A stretch of DNA of 64,000 nt from CBIFVZ01 sp966185765 (GTDB taxonomy: Bacteria; Pseudomonadota; Gammaproteobacteria; Enterobacterales; Enterobacteriaceae), in the NCBI GenBank assembly GCA_966185765.1, contig CBIFVZ010000004.1, forward strand, positions 1-64,000. Direction: 5' to 3'. Below the pieces are notes generated by a model that worked only from the letters and a program-made list of their open reading frames with translations, had not been told where the DNA came from and did not search any database. The first letter of the stretch is position 1, and each line of letters begins with the position of its first letter. The position numbers and the translations under genes are program-made. This document shows positions 7,412-15,089 of this stretch, in pieces.

Positions 7412-8521
7412 TCACACCGCGCGAAAGGCGATATCGCCAGGGATAACCTCACCCTGCCAGTAAAGCTGGGCCGCAACGCGACCTGCAAGCTGGCGATACA
7501 TGGCGGTAAATTCGCTGTCCGGGCGGCTCACCACCGTCGGCTGTCCACGGTCGAGATCTTCACGCAGCGTAATGTGCAGCGGCATCTGCCCGAGCAGCGC
7601 AGTGTGGTAGGTCGCCGCCAGTTTCTCAGCACCCCCAGTGCCAAAAATCGGCTCATGGTGACCACAGTTGCTGCAAATATGCATGCTCATGTTCTCAACA
7701 ATACCCAGCACCGGCACCTCAACTTTGCGGAACATCACGATGCCTTTTTTCGCATCCAGCAGTGCAACGTCCTGCGGCGTGGTGACTACCACCGCGCCAG
7801 TCACCGGAATGTTCTGCGCCAGCGTCAGCTGAATGTCGCCGGTGCCTGGCGGCATATCAAGCACCAGATAGTCCAGCTCCGGCCACAGGGTTTCCTGCAA
7901 CATTTGCATCAATGCTTTGCTCGCCATCGGCCCACGCCAGACCATCGCATTGTCGTCGGTCACGAGATAGCCAATGGAATTCGTGGCAAGGCCGTGGGCC
8001 AGAATCGGGGCCATGTGGGTGCCATCTGGCGAGGTAGGACGCTCGCCTTCTGCGCCAAGCATGGTCGGGATAGACGGGCCGTAAATGTCGGCATCAAGAA
8101 TACCGACCTTTGCTCCTTCAGCGGCCAGCGCCAGCGCCAGGTTGACGGCGGTGGAGGATTTCCCCACCCCGCCCTTGCCGGAGCTGACAGCGATGATGTT
8201 CTTCACGCCATTGATGCCCGGCTGATCCTTCACGCGCTTGAGCGTGGCGATATTGTGACTGAGCTTCCAGTCAATGGCTTTCGCGCCTGTCAGGCGCAGC
8301 AAATCGGCACTGCACTGCGCTTTAAGTTCTTCAAATGCACTCTTCCAGGCAAACGGCATTTGCAGCTCAATGTGCACGGTGTCGTCAAGCCAGGCCACGT
8401 GGTGCAGCGCTTTGAGGGCCGTGAGATTGTGAGTTAACGTTGGGTGCTGAAAATTGACCAGCGTCCCGGCAACCGTGGCGCGCAGGGCTTCCGGGGATCT
8501 GGACGGGGATTGCGAGTTCAT
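7412..8521 (-). CDS. mrp: Iron-sulfur cluster carrier ATPase Mrp/ApbC
   Basis: The 369-aa protein equals E. coli Mrp in length and is very similar throughout. It has an N-terminal MIP18-like part, a deviant Walker A (SGKGGVGKSS, near residue 110), the LDADIYGPS switch region, LDMPPGTGD, and the CSNCGHHEP Cys pair near residue 285 that binds the Fe-S cluster. It carries Fe-S clusters to apoproteins in the cytoplasm. The start at 8521 has AAAGGAG upstream; the longer frame to 8566 lacks similarity. It is divergent from metG across a 151-bp spacer, as in E. coli. Confidence 0.97.
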   Translation of the reverse strand: MNSQSPSRSPEALRATVAGTLVNFQHPTLTHNLTALKALHHVAWLDDTVHIELQMPFAWKSAFEELKAQCSADLLRLTGAKAIDWKLSHNIATLKRVKDQPGINGVKNIIAVSSGKGGVGKSSTAVNLALALAAEGAKVGILDADIYGPSIPTMLGAEGERPTSPDGTHMAPILAHGLATNSIGYLVTDDNAMVWRGPMASKALMQMLQETLWPELDYLVLDMPPGTGDIQLTLAQNIPVTGAVVVTTPQDVALLDAKKGIVMFRKVEVPVLGIVENMSMHICSNCGHHEPIFGTGGAEKLAATYHTALLGQMPLHITLREDLDRGQPTVVSRPDSEFTAMYRQLAGRVAAQLYWQGEVIPGDIAFRAV

Positions 8522-8672
8522 CCCGACTCCTTTGTTAGGGTAATGGCATTGCTTGCCCTTAAGCATACCAGAGAGCGAATAATTCCCCCATCACTCGCTT
8601 TTGGCTTACCAAACTATTCCCCATTTGTTACTATCAAACCCCTTTTTTACTCATGAAAACTCAACGATAACT

Positions 8673-10706
8673 ATGGCTCACGTCGCGAAGAAAATACTGG
8701 TTACCTGCGCCCTTCCCTATGCGAATGGCTCCATTCATCTCGGTCACATGCTGGAGCATATCCAGGCGGATGTCTGGGTTCGGTATCAGCGAATGCGCGG
8801 CCACAACGTCAACTTCATCTGCGCCGACGATGCCCACGGCACGCCGATTATGCTCAAAGCACAGCAGCTTGGCATAACGCCAGAGCAGATGATTGGCGAA
8901 ATGAGCCAGGAACATCAGACCGATTTTGCCGGTTTTGATATCAGCTACGACAACTACCACTCCACGCACAGCGAGGAGAACCGCGAACTGTCTGAGCTTA
9001 TCTACACGCGCCTGAAAGAAAACGGCTTTATCAAAAACCGCACCATCTCACAGCTTTACGACCCGGAAAAAGGCATGTTCCTGCCTGACCGTTTTGTAAA
9101 AGGCACCTGCCCGAAGTGCAAATCCCCGGATCAGTACGGCGACAACTGCGAAGTGTGCGGCGCAACCTACAGCCCAACCGAGCTGATTGACCCGAAGTCC
9201 GTGGTATCTGGCGCCACGCCTGTGATGCGTGAGTCCGAGCACTACTTCTTCGACCTGCCGTCTTTTAGCGAAATGCTGAACGCCTGGACACGCTCCGGTG
9301 CCTTGCAGGAGCAGGTGGCGAATAAAATGCAGGAGTGGTTCGATGCCGGTTTGCAGCAGTGGGATATCTCCCGCGATGCGCCGTACTTCGGTTTTGAAAT
9401 CCCTAACGCGCCGGGTAAATACTTCTACGTCTGGCTGGATGCGCCTATTGGTTACATGGGTTCGTTTAAAAACCTGTGCGACAAGCGCGACGACCTGAAT
9501 TTTGACGACTGGTGGAAGAAAGACTCCGACGCCGAGCTGTATCACTTCATCGGTAAAGACATCGTTTACTTCCACAGCCTGTTCTGGCCCGCCATGCTGG
9601 AAGGCAGCGGCTATCGCAAGCCAACAAATCTGTTTGTACACGGCTACGTCACCGTAAACGGCGCCAAGATGTCCAAATCACGCGGCACCTTCATCAAAGC
9701 CAGCACCTGGCTTAAGCATTTTGATGCCGACAGCCTGCGCTACTACTACACCGCCAAGCTGTCATCACGTATTGACGATATCGACCTTAACCTCGAAGAC
9801 TTCGTACAGCGTGTGAATGCCGACATTGTCAACAAAGTGGTTAACCTGGCGTCCCGTAACGCGGGCTTTATCGCCAAACGCTTTGGCGGTGAACTGGCCG
9901 CAGAGCTTGCTGACCCGGCGCTGTATAAAACCTTTACCGACGCGGCACAGAGCATTGGAGAGGCATGGGAAAGCCGCGAATTTGGTCGCGCCGTGCGTGA
10001 AATCATGGCGATGGCAGATCTTGCTAACCGCTATGTGGACGAGCAGGCACCGTGGGTGGTGGCAAAAGAAGAAGGCCGCGATGCGGACCTGCAGGCTATC
10101 TGCTCAATGGGCATCAACCTGTTCCGTGTGCTGATGACCTGGCTTAAGCCGGTGCTGCCTTCACTGGCCGAGCGCACCGAAGCGTTCCTCAATACCACCC
10201 TCACCTGGGACGGTATTGCCCAGCCGCTGCTTAGCCACAAGGTGAATACCTTCAAGGCGCTGTATAACCGTATCGACACGAAGCAGGTTGACGCACTGGT
10301 TGAGGCATCCAAAGAAGAAGTGAAGGCCACCACCGCGCAGCCGGTAAGCGGCCCGCTTGCTGATGAGCCGATTGCCGACACCATTACGTTTGACGATTTT
10401 GCGAAAGTAGATATGCGCATTGCGCGCATTGAAAACGCCGAGTTCGTGGACGGCTCCGATAAACTGCTGCGCCTGACGCTGGATCTCGGCGGCGAGAAGC
10501 GCAACGTGTTCTCCGGCATCCGCTCCGCTTACCCTGATCCGCAGGCGCTGATTGGCCGCCTGACGGTGATGGTCGCCAACCTCGCGCCGCGTAAAATGCG
10601 CTTTGGCATGTCTGAAGGTATGGTGATGGCCGCAGGCCCTGGCGGGAAAGACATTTTCCTGTTAAGCCCGGACAGCGGCGCACAGCCAGGCCAGCGCGTG
10701 AGCTAA
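8673..10706 (+). CDS. metG: Methionyl-tRNA synthetase
   Basis: The 677-aa class I synthetase matches E. coli MetG in length. HLGH near residue 22 and KMSKS near residue 333 form the ATP site. CPKC and CEVC in the 145-161 region are the zinc knuckles, and the C-terminal 100 residues are the EMAPII-like tRNA-binding and dimerisation domain (FDDFAKVDMRIARI). The start at 8673 (MAHVAKKILVT) follows the family; the frame is open further upstream but unrelated. It charges tRNA-Met in the cytoplasm. A textbook terminator follows. Confidence 0.98.
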   Translation: MAHVAKKILVTCALPYANGSIHLGHMLEHIQADVWVRYQRMRGHNVNFICADDAHGTPIMLKAQQLGITPEQMIGEMSQEHQTDFAGFDISYDNYHSTHSEENRELSELIYTRLKENGFIKNRTISQLYDPEKGMFLPDRFVKGTCPKCKSPDQYGDNCEVCGATYSPTELIDPKSVVSGATPVMRESEHYFFDLPSFSEMLNAWTRSGALQEQVANKMQEWFDAGLQQWDISRDAPYFGFEIPNAPGKYFYVWLDAPIGYMGSFKNLCDKRDDLNFDDWWKKDSDAELYHFIGKDIVYFHSLFWPAMLEGSGYRKPTNLFVHGYVTVNGAKMSKSRGTFIKASTWLKHFDADSLRYYYTAKLSSRIDDIDLNLEDFVQRVNADIVNKVVNLASRNAGFIAKRFGGELAAELADPALYKTFTDAAQSIGEAWESREFGRAVREIMAMADLANRYVDEQAPWVVAKEEGRDADLQAICSMGINLFRVLMTWLKPVLPSLAERTEAFLNTTLTWDGIAQPLLSHKVNTFKALYNRIDTKQVDALVEASKEEVKATTAQPVSGPLADEPIADTITFDDFAKVDMRIARIENAEFVDGSDKLLRLTLDLGGEKRNVFSGIRSAYPDPQALIGRLTVMVANLAPRKMRFGMSEGMVMAAGPGGKDIFLLSPDSGAQPGQRVS

Positions 10707-10726
10707 TCACGCCTGAGACGCTACCC

Positions 10727-10754
10727 AAAACCCCACGCAACGCCGTGGGGTTTT
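10727..10754 (+). terminator. metG terminator
   Basis: AAAACCCCACG (10727-10737) pairs with CGTGGGGTTTT (10744-10754) over a 6-base loop, followed by GCTTTT. The hairpin is of similar size to the ones invaded by the 141-bp element but is intact. Confidence 0.88.
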
Positions 10755-10949
10755 GCTTTTCTATGGCAGGGCAATTTATCAGGATGCGGATAAAGAGGTA
10801 TCGCTCATGCCTGGTGAGGAGCCTTCATAACGCTCGCGCCTGTCAGAAAAGGGCATCGAGCCTGAATCCTGTCATCCATCCGGCACATAAAGCTTCGTTA
10901 ACCGATTTCTTTCACCGTATAATCCTTTCGCTAACAAAAGGAACACATT

Positions 10950-11057
10950 ATGAAACCAGGTAAAATCGCGATAATCACCGGCATGGTCCTCATGGCGCTC
11001 GGCGGGATTGGTGGCGTTATGCTGATGGGTTACAGCATTATCGTGCGTATGGGGTAA
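10950..11057 (+). CDS. yohO: YohO-like 35-aa membrane peptide
   Basis: A 35-aa peptide beginning MKPGKIAIITGMVLMALGG and ending in GYSIIVRMG is preceded by AAAAGGA. It has the same length and GG-rich single helix as E. coli YohO and the same position next to yehW. It is probably a single-pass inner-membrane small protein of unknown function. Its last 20 bases overlap the end of yehW on the other strand. Confidence 0.82.
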   Translation: MKPGKIAIITGMVLMALGGIGGVMLMGYSIIVRMG

Positions 11058-11781
11058 CGCGGCGCTGTAAATGCGCAAAAGCGCTGTCGACGACCACCGC
11101 CATCAGTGCCACCGTCACAGCCCCCTGAATCACCCACGCGCTATTAAACCCGCTCAGGCCGATAATAATCGGCGTGCCAAGCGAGCGTACGCCAACGGTC
11201 GAGGCAATGGCTGCCGTGCCGATGTTGATAATCACCGATGTTCTGACGCCAGCCAGTATGACCGGTGCGGCAAGCGGCAGTTCGACCTGCCACAGCCGCT
11301 GCCAGTGGCTCATGCCTACGCCATTTGCCACTTCGCGTGCATTATCCGGCACCGCCGCCATTCCCGCTAACGTGCCCTGTAATATCGGCAATAATCCGTA
11401 AAGCACCAGCGCAATCAGTGCAGGCGTTTGCCCAAAACCCAGCACAGGTACGGCAACAGCCAACACGGCAACGGGCGGGAACGTCTGCCCCACCGCCGCC
11501 AGGGTTTCCGCCAGCGGGCGAAACTCACGCCCACCCGGGCGCGTCACGGCAATCCCAACGCCAATACCGATAATCGCCGCCAGCAGACTCGAGACCAGCA
11601 CCAGCAGCATATGCACCAACGCCAGCGCAGCAAAGCTGTCCTGGTGATAGAGCGGGCGGTCAAGCGCCGGAAACAAACTGGCCCACAGGGCTTCGCTGTG
11701 CGGCAGCGCAACCAGCAGCACAATAAACAGCACCAGCAGCCAGAACAATGATGATCGCAGCACTCTTCTCCCCCTGCTCAT
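11038..11781 (-). CDS. yehW: ABC transporter permease YehW
   Basis: The 247-aa inner-membrane protein carries the binding-protein-dependent permease domain with the EAA-like loop (REVANGVGMSHWQRLWQVELPLA region). It is the last gene of the osmF-yehYXW operon, which encodes an OsmU/ProU-type importer that in E. coli binds glycine betaine only weakly. Its start overlaps the yehX stop by four bases (ATGA). Its 3' end overlaps yohO on the opposite strand by 20 bases. Confidence 0.95.
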   Translation of the reverse strand: MSRGRRVLRSSLFWLLVLFIVLLVALPHSEALWASLFPALDRPLYHQDSFAALALVHMLLVLVSSLLAAIIGIGVGIAVTRPGGREFRPLAETLAAVGQTFPPVAVLAVAVPVLGFGQTPALIALVLYGLLPILQGTLAGMAAVPDNAREVANGVGMSHWQRLWQVELPLAAPVILAGVRTSVIINIGTAAIASTVGVRSLGTPIIIGLSGFNSAWVIQGAVTVALMAVVVDSAFAHLQRRVTPYAR

Positions 11782-12707
11782 GGTGCCTCGACGAGATCGG
11801 TGAAATACAGCACGCCACAGGGCCGACCGGCGGCATCGGTGACGCCGAGTGTTGTCACGCCAGATTCCACAAAACGTGACAGCGCCTCACGCAGTGTCAA
11901 ATCGTGGGGCACAGACGCACCACCATTGTACTGCTCACGACGCATGCGCTGCGCCACCGTTTGCAACGACAGCAACCGCACGCCCGGCTCGTGGCTACCA
12001 AAGAACGCGCGCACAAACGGGCTGACAGGCTGGCTTAAAAGCGCATGTGGCGTCCCCTGCTGTATAACCTTCCCCCCGTCCATCAGCACCACGCGGTCGG
12101 CAAGGCGCAGCGCCTCATCGACATCATGCGTCACCAGCACAATGGTGCGCCCCTGCAACCGATGTATACGACGAATTTCCTGTTGCATTGCCGTGCGGGT
12201 TACCGGGTCAAGCGCGCCGAATGGCTCATCCATCAACAACACTTCAGGGTCGGCTGCCAGCGCTCGCGCCACGCCCACCCGCTGCTGTTGCCCGCCTGAA
12301 AGCTGATGCGGATAACGCTCCCGAAACGCCCCAGGCTCCAGTCCTAACAGATTTAACAGCTCGTCCACTCGCGCATTGATTTTCTGCTTCGCCCAGCCCA
12401 GTAAGGTTGGCACAGTAGCGATGTTGCGCGCCACGCTCCAGTGCGGAAACAGACCGACAGACTGAATGGCATAACCAATACGCTGGCGCAGTTGTCGCGG
12501 GTCAATGTCGGTAACGTCACGCCCGGCAAAGCGAATCTGCCCGGCGTCATGCTTTATCAGCTGGTTTATCATCTTAAGCGTGGTGGACTTCCCGGAACCG
12601 GACGTGCCCACCAGCACGGTGAATGCCCCTTGCGGACAGTTTAGCGACAGCGCATCCACTGCCGCGCGTCCCTGGTAATATTTACTGACGCCGTTAAATT
12701 CAATCAT
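11778..12707 (-). CDS. yehX: ABC transporter ATP-binding protein YehX
   Basis: The 309-aa ATPase has Walker A GTSGSGKST near residue 36, signature LSGGQQQR, Walker B VLLMDEPFGALD and the H-loop VTHD, then a C-terminal CBS-like segment (LREALSRFVESGVTTLGV) typical of OpuA/ProV-type ATPases. The start at 12707 (MIEFNGVSKYY) agrees with E. coli YehX; the frame upstream lies in yehY. It overlaps yehY by 8 bases and yehW by 4, so the three are translationally linked. Confidence 0.96.
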   Translation of the reverse strand: MIEFNGVSKYYQGRAAVDALSLNCPQGAFTVLVGTSGSGKSTTLKMINQLIKHDAGQIRFAGRDVTDIDPRQLRQRIGYAIQSVGLFPHWSVARNIATVPTLLGWAKQKINARVDELLNLLGLEPGAFRERYPHQLSGGQQQRVGVARALAADPEVLLMDEPFGALDPVTRTAMQQEIRRIHRLQGRTIVLVTHDVDEALRLADRVVLMDGGKVIQQGTPHALLSQPVSPFVRAFFGSHEPGVRLLSLQTVAQRMRREQYNGGASVPHDLTLREALSRFVESGVTTLGVTDAAGRPCGVLYFTDLVEAP

Positions 12708-13860
12708 GGTTTGCCGCCTCCAGCCCGACAATCAGCAGGTTAAACAGCGCATCTGCCAGTACTGCCAGCGCGATAACCGGGATAACCCCCAGCAGCACCA
12801 GATCCAGTGCGCTACTGAGCAGCCCCTGAAACACCAGAGCGCCAAAACCACCTGCGCCAATCAATGCAGCCACCACCGCCATACCAAGCGTCTGCACCGT
12901 CACCACTTTCAGGCCACGCAGCAGAACCGGCAGCGCCAACGGCACCTCCACCTGAAAGAAGATTTGCTGCGCCGACATCCCCATGCCGCGAGCGCTTTCG
13001 CGCACGTCAGCGGATACCTGCTCAAGACCTGCCACCACGGCTCTCGCCAGCGGTAACAGGGCATACAGCACCAGCGCCAGCAGCGCAGGCGTCAACCCGG
13101 TGCCGCTAATACCGCTGACACCCAACCCGGATAACCAGCGTCCCAGGTCAGACAGTGGCGCTATCAGTAAACCGAACAGCGCCACAGCAGGCACCGTCTG
13201 GATAACATTCAATACACCAAATATCGGGCCACGAAGGGCGCGACGACGATAGCTCCACACGCCCAGCGGCACGCCAATGAGTAGCGCGGGCAGCAGCGTT
13301 GCGCCGAGTAACAACAGGTGGCGGCTCAGCGCATCGTCAAACACATCCTGTCGGTTCGCGTATTCTTTAAGAAGAGAGAGACTGGCAAACTGCCCTTTCG
13401 CCAGAAGCAGTATGGGAATCACCCATACCTGCGCCTGTAGCAGCCAGCGCCAGAGTCCGCGCCGGGTCAGTCGCCCTGCCGCATCGCTGCATAACAGCAG
13501 GCACAATGAGGCTAACAGCCACAGCCCGCTGCCAGGCGAAGTGCGTGCCGCCGGGCTGGCGTCAGTGGCAAGCCTGTCGGCGCTATGTGCAAGCAGTAGT
13601 AATAGCGCCACCAGCAACACCTGGCTTATCACCAGCGTGGCGATAGATGACGCGCGCGGATACGGTGTGAACGCCAGCGTAAGCAAAAGCAGAAAGGGAA
13701 TGAGTAACAGCCAGAATGCCGTTCCCAGTAAGGTATGCAAAAAAACCGCCTCGCCGGAAAGCAGTCGGTTAGGCGCATGGCTGAGAAACGGCAGTCCCGC
13801 CGCCAGCGCCATGAGCGTCACCAACAGCAGGGCGACACGGTTGTGACAGTGCAGTCTCAC
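12700..13860 (-). CDS. yehY: ABC transporter permease YehY
   Basis: The 386-aa membrane protein starts with GTG and matches E. coli YehY (385 aa). An N-terminal half with several extra helices precedes the permease domain, which holds the coupling loop (ESARGMGMSAQQIFFQVEVPLALP). It pairs with YehW to form the membrane channel. Its start is two bases after the osmF stop. Confidence 0.95.
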   Translation of the reverse strand: MRLHCHNRVALLLVTLMALAAGLPFLSHAPNRLLSGEAVFLHTLLGTAFWLLLIPFLLLLTLAFTPYPRASSIATLVISQVLLVALLLLLAHSADRLATDASPAARTSPGSGLWLLASLCLLLCSDAAGRLTRRGLWRWLLQAQVWVIPILLLAKGQFASLSLLKEYANRQDVFDDALSRHLLLLGATLLPALLIGVPLGVWSYRRRALRGPIFGVLNVIQTVPAVALFGLLIAPLSDLGRWLSGLGVSGISGTGLTPALLALVLYALLPLARAVVAGLEQVSADVRESARGMGMSAQQIFFQVEVPLALPVLLRGLKVVTVQTLGMAVVAALIGAGGFGALVFQGLLSSALDLVLLGVIPVIALAVLADALFNLLIVGLEAANHD

Positions 13861-13862
13861 CC

Positions 13863-14789
13863 TTATTGTCCCGCGTTGAGCAGCCCTTTTTGCCGGAGCC
13901 AGTCGCCTGCCACTTTACGCGCATCAAGCCCCTCCACAGCAATGCTGGCGTTAAGCTGCTGTAAGGTTTTTTCATCCAGCGCGCTGAAAACCGGCTTGAG
14001 CCAGTCGCCCATTTGCGGGTAGGCCTTAAGTACCGCTTCACGCACTACCGGTGCTGGCGCGTAAATGGGCTGTACCGCCTTCGGGTCACTGAGCGTCACC
14101 AGCCCCAGCGCCGCGACCGGGCCATCAGTACCGTAGGCCATTGCGGCATTCACGCCGGAGGTTTGCTGCGCAGCGGCACGCAGTGTGACCGCCGTGTCAC
14201 CGCCCGCCAGGGACAAAAGCTGAGGTTGCTCCAGTTTAAACCCGTAGGCTTTTTCAAACGCGGGCAGCGCATCGGCACGCTCAATAAACTCCGCCGACGC
14301 CGCGAGCTTAAATTGACCGCCCTCTTTCAGGTAACGGCTAAGATCGGCAAGCGTAGCCAGCTTGTTCTGCTGCGCCAGATCCTTACGCACCGCAATAGTC
14401 CAGGTGTTGTTCGCGGGCGCAGGCGTGAGCCAGACCAGGTGATTTTGCTGCGCATCCAGCGCTTTTACGGTGTCATAGCCCTGCTGTGCGTTTTTCCAGA
14501 CAGGCGATTTCTCTTTTTTAAAAAAGAACGCGCCGTTGCCGGTATATTCGGGATAGATATCCAGCTCGCCTGCGGTTATGGCACCGCGCACCACGGAGGT
14601 GGTACCCAGCTGGATTTTGTTGACGGTTTTCACGCCGTGGCTTTCCAGTACCTGCAAAATGATATTGCCCAGCAGTGAGCCTTCAGTGTCGATTTTCGAG
14701 CCAACCTTCACCGGCTCTGCCGCCTGTGCGCCTGACAGCGCCAGCGTCAGCACTGTCGCAAACGTCACGTTTTTCCACGGTCCCGTCAT
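13863..14789 (-). CDS. osmF: Periplasmic substrate-binding protein OsmF (YehZ)
   Basis: The 308-aa protein has a signal peptide ending near SGAQA-AEPV and the OpuAC-type fold of betaine/choline binding proteins: KVGSKIDTEGSLLGNII, then the GAITAGELDIYPEYTGNG block and MAYGTDGPVAALGL. It delivers substrate to YehXYW. It is the first gene of the operon. Upstream lies a CTACACT hexamer region of the sigma-S type, matching the stationary-phase and osmotic control known in E. coli. Confidence 0.96.
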   Translation of the reverse strand: MTGPWKNVTFATVLTLALSGAQAAEPVKVGSKIDTEGSLLGNIILQVLESHGVKTVNKIQLGTTSVVRGAITAGELDIYPEYTGNGAFFFKKEKSPVWKNAQQGYDTVKALDAQQNHLVWLTPAPANNTWTIAVRKDLAQQNKLATLADLSRYLKEGGQFKLAASAEFIERADALPAFEKAYGFKLEQPQLLSLAGGDTAVTLRAAAQQTSGVNAAMAYGTDGPVAALGLVTLSDPKAVQPIYAPAPVVREAVLKAYPQMGDWLKPVFSALDEKTLQQLNASIAVEGLDARKVAGDWLRQKGLLNAGQ

Positions 14790-14837
14790 GGTGACCTCTC
14801 CCTTTGTATCGATTTATTCGTGTGTTAACGAAGAAAG

Positions 14838-14844
14838 AGTGTAG
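14838..14844 (-). promoter_or_regulatory. Candidate sigma-S extended -10 element for osmF
   Basis: CTACACT on the minus strand matches the CTAYACT motif preferred by RpoS, about 49 bases before the osmF start. The call rests on this match and on the known RpoS control of E. coli osmF. Confidence 0.5.
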
Positions 14845-14900
14845 TCGGGAATCGCAGGTTTGGCCGAAGTGGTTGAGAATGCAGAGGATTCAGTGATAAA

Positions 14901-14922
14901 AAAGGCCGGTTACCCGGCCTTT
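14901..14922. terminator. Left terminator hairpin of element copy 2 (22-bp direct repeat)
   Basis: AAAGGCCGG-TTAC-CCGGCCTTT with an A-run to its left, giving a U-tract on the minus strand. This copy should stop transcripts that leave bglX and cross the element. It is identical to 15064-15085. Confidence 0.82.
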
Positions 14923-15063
14923 GAGACTGATGCCTTACCTCATCCTGTCTCAGACAGGGTGGATAACACCCAATACAAAATCAGGAAAATCAATTCATTG
15001 ATTTTCGTCTGCTAACCACAAAGAAGGAAAAACCACGTTTTATCCTTCTTTGTCAGCAATCTG
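14923..15063. mobile_element. 141-bp terminator-targeting element, copy 2
   Basis: The copy lies between bglX and the promoter side of osmF. It has the same ends and the same length as copy 1. Most changes lie outside stems: the loop of the second hairpin is GATAA instead of AATGA, and the centre of the AT-rich palindrome is TCAT instead of TTAT. One T-to-A change falls in the last stem. No coding frame is present. It has the same orientation as the other three copies. Confidence 0.8.
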
Positions 15064-15085
15064 AAAGGCCGGTTACCCGGCCTTT
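15064..15085. terminator. Right terminator hairpin of element copy 2 (22-bp direct repeat)
   Basis: Exact repeat of 14901-14922, four bases from the bglX stop. It is the first hairpin met by RNA polymerase leaving bglX but lacks its own U-tract on that strand because the element follows. The T-run on its plus side remains. Confidence 0.78.
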
Positions 15086-15089
15086 TGGC

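Noticed and set aside
8601..8672. Upstream start for metG giving 701 aa
   Set aside because: The extra 24 residues have no similarity to MetG and overlap the divergent promoter region.
14901..15085. CRISPR array or ERIC/REP identity for the 141-bp repeats
   Set aside because: Copies are dispersed tens of kilobases apart with no spacers, and the sequence lacks ERIC and REP core motifs.
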